From: Armatimonadota bacterium
GTDB taxonomy: Bacteria; Armatimonadota; Zipacnadia; JAUWAU01
Reading direction: 5' to 3'
DNA length: 64,000 bases
NCBI GenBank assembly: GCA_030601885.1
Contig: JAUWAU010000001.1
Location: 1 to 64,000 of the forward strand
Under the pieces are notes generated by a model that did no database searches, was not told where the DNA came from, and saw nothing but the letters and a program-made list of their open reading frames with translations. Made by a program: the position numbers and the translations under genes. Positions 60,779 through 64,000 of this stretch are shown piece by piece (the first letter of the stretch is position 1; each line of letters starts with the position of its first letter).

Positions 60779-62866
60779 TCAGCGGACCGGCTGCACCCGC
60801 AGGATGTGCGGTTGCCTCGGCGGCAGGTCAAACGCTACGCGCGCCCGTGGACCCGCAACCGTGAATCGCTCCGTGGCTGCAGCCTCCCCGCCGCCCTCCC
60901 GCAGGAGCGTCAGCGTATATTCCCCTGGCTTGAGCAGGTACAGCTCCGCCGACATCGGCCGCGCGTCCCCCCCGAAGTGAAAGAGCCTCGCCGCGAACCG
61001 GTCCTCACCGGCGTCGGTGACCAGGACGGCGATGTCGCGCGGCGGGGTAAGCCATCGCACCCGGTTCAGCGGGAAGTAGCCCACATCGCCCGGGTCGCCC
61101 GTGGCAGTGGAGTACAGCAGCCCTGAGCTTGGCCGGCGGATGGAGGGCATGGCCTCATCGAACAAGTTGCCTGCCGCGAAGAGCGCCGGGAAGCGCAGCA
61201 CGCGGTCGGTCCAGCGCACCTCGCTGGTGTAGCCCGGGAAGTTGATCCGGAGCGCCAGCGCAGTATGCCGGAGCGCCTCCAGCAGGGCGCTCTCGTCGCC
61301 GTGCAGCCGGAAGGTCATGTATGCGCTGCGCTCTCTGGCGAGCAGCTCGTCGAACTCGGCGTTGCCCGTGAGCAGACGGTACTTGGCGACAGCCCCGGAG
61401 AGGAAGCCCATCCTGTCGGCGCACCACATCGCCGTGCCCGGCTCCGGCTCCTCCTGCGGCGGCGATGCCAGATACTGCAGGCGGATCTTCGCCATCGCCC
61501 GGATCGGCTCCAGGTACTTCGCCTCGCCCGTCATGTGATACGTGAGCAGCAGCGTGCCGACCATCATCCCGGTGGCGCTGGGCCAGCGATACAGGGTCGT
61601 CTCGCTCGGGTGGTTCTCCGGATCCCACCAGTCCTCGCCCACGCCGCCGACCCGGCCGTCCGGCCAGTGGATGGCGGTCGGGATGATTCCGGCGGGCTTT
61701 CCGCGCTCGGTGCTGGCCGCCGCGTCCACCCACGTGTCCATCCAGTCGGTGATGAGCTTGCCGACCCTTTCGTCCCCCGTTCGCTGCCAGTACAGCAGCG
61801 CCGGCTGCAGCGCCCGCGGGTGGTACACCGTATCGCATGCCCGTACAGGATCGCTGTGCACCTCGTCCACGGTGAAGTACGTGCTCTTGAATTGCAGGAA
61901 GCCGCGCTCGTTGCGGCCGGTCCACAGCGTCTCCATCAACTCCACCAGCCGCAGGGCGCGGCGCTTCCACTCCGGATTGTCCGGCTCCAGGTGCATCATG
62001 GGCGTCATGGCGTCGGAGCCGTCCTCGGCGGAATGCTCCACATCGGTCATGCGCGAGTGGTAGCCCTTGCTCAGGTGCGATTGGCTCAGCAGCGATCTGG
62101 AGAACTTCGCCTGCGCGGCGGTGATCCTGGGATCGTCGAACCCGATGAGCACCGGCACCCACCAGCGCCACATCTCACAGTCATCGCCCCAGCCGCCGCC
62201 GTACTGTCCGTCCGCCTGCATGCGGCTGTCGATCCACCACACGATGATGTCGGCCAGCCGCTGCAGGCCCTCTCGCTGACACGCCGCCCATTCCGGCGCG
62301 TCCGCAACGCGAGTGTATTGCTCGCGCGGCGGAATCGGCTCGCGCAGATACATCCGGATGACGCGGTTGTCGGGGAAGGCCTTGTGTGCTTCCCCGAACA
62401 GTGCGGCGGCCCGATGCAGCCACTCCCGTCGCCGGTCCGGGTAGCTCCAGATGCTCCCTGATTCCAGCGTGCGCCACACCAGCATCCTGGCCAGGTAGAA
62501 TCGAGTGATGGGATACAGCGGGGAGTCATCGGCGATGCCGAAGTCGTAGTCCAGCGCCTTCGTGATGCCTCGGCTGAAGTAGGGCAGCCAGCTTCCCTTG
62601 CCATTGACCCAGCGCTCGATCTCGGCAACCAGTTCATCGACGTCGGCTTGCAGTTCGGCGTCCAACCCGGGATGTCGTTGAAGCTTCTTCAGATACTCCA
62701 GCCGCGCCTGATCCTCGTCGGCATTCCCCGCCTGTCGGATCAGGGCCGCGACCGTATCGTCCTGCTGTGCCGGCGCGGCGCTGCCGAGCGGCGCCACGCC
62801 AGTTAACAGTAGGATGCTGATTCTCGCCAGGCTCCATACTCGTGTAAGGGTAGGAAAACCCATCAT
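60779..62866 (-). CDS. Exported (alpha/alpha)-barrel protein, glycosidase/lyase-like
   Basis: 695 residues behind CAGGAGG at ATG 62866. Signal peptide (TRVWSLARISILLLTGVAPL). The body is helical with recurrent aromatic patches (WWIDSRMQADGQYGGGWGDD, FLQFKSTYFTVDEVHSDPVR, VGGVGEDWWDPENHPSETTL), suggestive of an (alpha/alpha)6 toroid as in unsaturated glucuronyl hydrolases and polysaccharide lyases. The C-terminal ~100 residues (LPPRQPHILRVQPVR at the end) are a beta domain. GGGWGDDCEMW is a plausible active-site loop. No family assigned with certainty. Confidence 0.72.
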   Translation of the reverse strand: MMGFPTLTRVWSLARISILLLTGVAPLGSAAPAQQDDTVAALIRQAGNADEDQARLEYLKKLQRHPGLDAELQADVDELVAEIERWVNGKGSWLPYFSRGITKALDYDFGIADDSPLYPITRFYLARMLVWRTLESGSIWSYPDRRREWLHRAAALFGEAHKAFPDNRVIRMYLREPIPPREQYTRVADAPEWAACQREGLQRLADIIVWWIDSRMQADGQYGGGWGDDCEMWRWWVPVLIGFDDPRITAAQAKFSRSLLSQSHLSKGYHSRMTDVEHSAEDGSDAMTPMMHLEPDNPEWKRRALRLVELMETLWTGRNERGFLQFKSTYFTVDEVHSDPVRACDTVYHPRALQPALLYWQRTGDERVGKLITDWMDTWVDAAASTERGKPAGIIPTAIHWPDGRVGGVGEDWWDPENHPSETTLYRWPSATGMMVGTLLLTYHMTGEAKYLEPIRAMAKIRLQYLASPPQEEPEPGTAMWCADRMGFLSGAVAKYRLLTGNAEFDELLARERSAYMTFRLHGDESALLEALRHTALALRINFPGYTSEVRWTDRVLRFPALFAAGNLFDEAMPSIRRPSSGLLYSTATGDPGDVGYFPLNRVRWLTPPRDIAVLVTDAGEDRFAARLFHFGGDARPMSAELYLLKPGEYTLTLLREGGGEAAATERFTVAGPRARVAFDLPPRQPHILRVQPVR

Positions 62867-63223
62867 ACTGTGGACCTCCTGAGACTACACTACGCCAAGC
62901 AGGGCCGATGATTCGGATACACGCCTGCATCGCGACCAAGTCCATTCGGCCAACTCGCAAGCGGCACCTCCTCGGCCGTCGCGCATCCCCCACATAGAGC
63001 ATGTGTCCGTGTTCCTGTGCATGTCTCTTGCCGCCGGGCACGGGCAAGCGGCGCATCTGGCCTACGACCCTGCGCGGGACACCATTCCAGGGCGCACGGG
63101 AGGGCGATTGCCAACGGACAGCGCGCCGACTCGAAAGGCCGCAGTGCTCACAGGAGCAGCCCGAGCCACGGGGAACAGTATACGTGTGGCCTCAATGCCT
63201 GAGGCGGAGACTACTCGGCCTAG
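62867..63223. other. Intergenic region, no gene seen
   Basis: About 360 bases between the barrel protein and the azoreductase remnant. Short frames have no ribosome sites or recognisable features; the upstream part of the lost azoreductase gene may be here in scrambled form. Confidence 0.45.
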
Positions 63224-63403
63224 TCTGGGGCCGAGGCTTTCGATTTCCACATGCCGTATCTCAAGACCATCTTGGGCTTAATGGGGCTCACGAACGTGAG
63301 TTTCATGAACGCCCAGCCGATGGACATGGCCGGGCCCGAGGTAGCCGAGCAGGTACTGGAGGCGAAGATTGCCGAGGCTCGCGATGCCGGGGCCAAGTTC
63401 TAG
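63224..63403 (+). pseudogene. C-terminal fragment of an FMN-dependent NADH-azoreductase-like gene
   Basis: The open frame reads AEAFDFHMPYLKTILGLMGL, then TNVSFMNAQPMDMAGPEVAE and on to DAGAKF and a stop at 63401. This is the characteristic AzoR ending (D-x-x-x-PYL-x-x-x-LG-x-x-G-x-T-D/N-V). The FMN-binding N-terminal two thirds are absent and an in-frame stop lies just upstream. Remnant, not functional. Confidence 0.62.
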
Positions 63404-63476
63404 TACATCTATAGGAAAACATACGAAGTTGGCTCCACGCTGGCGGGAACGGGACCGAGGCGCCTGCCAACCACGT

Positions 63477-63547
63477 GCAGGCTGGAAGCCTGCGCTCCCG
63501 GGACCGCAGGCATCCCTGCCTGCATGCCTTGTCGCCCCGAAGGGGCG
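63477..63547. repeat. Cluster of small perfect palindromes
   Basis: GCAGGCT-gga-AGCCTGC (63477-63493), GCAGGC-atccct-GCCTGC (63506-63523), CGCCCC-gaa-GGGGCG (63533-63547). Same construction (6-7 bp arms, mostly 3-base loops) as palindromes at 36264 and 41766. They end just before the stop of the next gene. Confidence 0.6.
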
Positions 63548-63554
63548 CTTAGTG

Positions 63555-64000
63555 CTATCGGGCGGCGCCACACAGCCTGAAGATCGTCGCCGTTACATCC
63601 ACGCCCACGAGCTCCCTGATACGCTCGTTCATCGGCCACGGCCACAGCGGCTCGTCGGTCAGCTTCCCGTCCACATAGCGGTAGTAGATGTGGGCCCCAC
63701 GCTGCGGGCGCTCTCTACCAACGAGCGCTGCGGGAGGCGCATCGTCGTGCCCCAGCAGCAGTACGTTCTCCACCGTGGCCGCGCTGTGCTCTGGCTCGGA
63801 GGCGCCGTAGCTCGTCAGATCCCGTCCGTCCATGTTGATGGTCCGGAAGCTGCGCACCGGTTCGGCGCCCGGCTCGATGAGCGCCGCGCAGTTCTCGATC
63901 CAGCCGTCGCCCGGGTTGCTGCACTTGATGAAGAACATCCCCGGCACACTCACCACCCGCTGGCCCTTCAAACGATAAGCGATGCATCCGAGGGCGCGCG
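63555..64000 (-). CDS. C-terminal part of a protein of unknown function (5' end beyond window)
   Basis: The frame is open from the window edge (ALGCIAYRLKGQRVVSVPGM) to the stop at 63555, so the track start (TTG 63971) is probably internal. Visible part, about 148 residues: FFIKCSNPGDGWIENCAALI, VRSFRTINMDGRDLTSYGAS, YYRYVDGKLTDEPLWPWPMN and DVTATIFRLCGAAR. No signal or catalytic motif recognised. Confidence 0.6.
   Translation of the reverse strand, partial: RALGCIAYRLKGQRVVSVPGMFFIKCSNPGDGWIENCAALIEPGAEPVRSFRTINMDGRDLTSYGASEPEHSAATVENVLLLGHDDAPPAALVGRERPQRGAHIYYRYVDGKLTDEPLWPWPMNERIRELVGVDVTATIFRLCGAAR

Overview
This 64 kb window comes from a high-GC, free-living chemoheterotrophic bacterium of uncertain phylum. 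It has exported (often twin-arginine) sulfatases, a Gfo/Idh/MocA oxidoreductase with a Tat leader, a CE15-type esterase, DUF72, URO-D-like and neutral-ceramidase-like proteins, many PIN toxins, and intergenic spaces full of short degenerate repeats. That mix is typical of Planctomycetota, Armatimonadota, Hydrogenedentota and similar uncultivated lineages. The sequence alone does not let me choose between them.

Layout. 1-4 kb: the 5' part of an IS701-family transposase, a galactose mutarotase, a CE15-like esterase with an enolase-family gene remnant upstream, and a helical protein of unknown function. 4.3-8 kb: a toxin-antitoxin remnant (RHH antitoxin plus truncated PIN) and a large exported beta-helix protein. 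8.5-12.2 kb: a tight molybdenum-cofactor operon moeA-moaA-moaC-(MOSC+MogA fusion). 12.3-19.7 kb: a sulfatase-fold enzyme with Thr at the nucleophile position, an intact HTH/PIN toxin-antitoxin pair with a clear promoter-operator, an HNH nuclease, a 61-codon ORF behind a near-consensus promoter, an SGNH hydrolase plus sulfatase pair, and a HEAT-repeat antitoxin with a degenerate PIN gene. 19.9-32 kb: signalling genes (TPR kinase, GAF-GAF-GGDEF, CHASE2-PAS kinase, REC-GAF) around an HTH-nucleotidyltransferase/HEPN locus whose HEPN gene is frameshifted. 32.6-41.7 kb: central carbon metabolism. Aconitase and the E1alpha-E1beta-E2-E3 genes of a 2-oxoacid (probably pyruvate) dehydrogenase run leftward, divergent from a transketolase with a strong terminator. 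41.8-64 kb: glycoside-hydrolase-like, sulfatase, DHOD-like, HEAT-repeat, Gfo/Idh/MocA, VWA plus coiled-coil membrane pair, TIM-barrel epimerases, ceramidase-like, URO-D-like, diacylglycerol-kinase-like, metallophosphoesterase and (alpha/alpha)-barrel genes, plus remnants of an azoreductase and of a beta-sandwich domain.

How it fits together. Sulfatases, esterase, beta-helix protein, TIM-barrel and barrel hydrolases, mutarotase and sugar epimerases suggest scavenging of sulfated or uronate-rich polysaccharides. The products would feed the transketolase, PDH and aconitase backbone encoded here. The Moco operon implies molybdo- or tungsto-enzymes elsewhere in the genome. Signalling is by c-di-GMP and histidine kinases.

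Most striking features: (i) four toxin-antitoxin loci in 22 kb, three with a broken toxin gene beside an open antitoxin or partner gene; (ii) an antitoxin built on a HEAT-repeat domain; (iii) a four-half-site operator array in front of the HTH-nucleotidyltransferase gene; (iv) several families of dispersed intergenic repeats that often abut or form gene ends, including degenerate arrays of a TGACCAC-like unit. No CRISPR array, rRNA or tRNA gene was recognised. Most ORF-track entries are antisense or out-of-frame shadows and were omitted.
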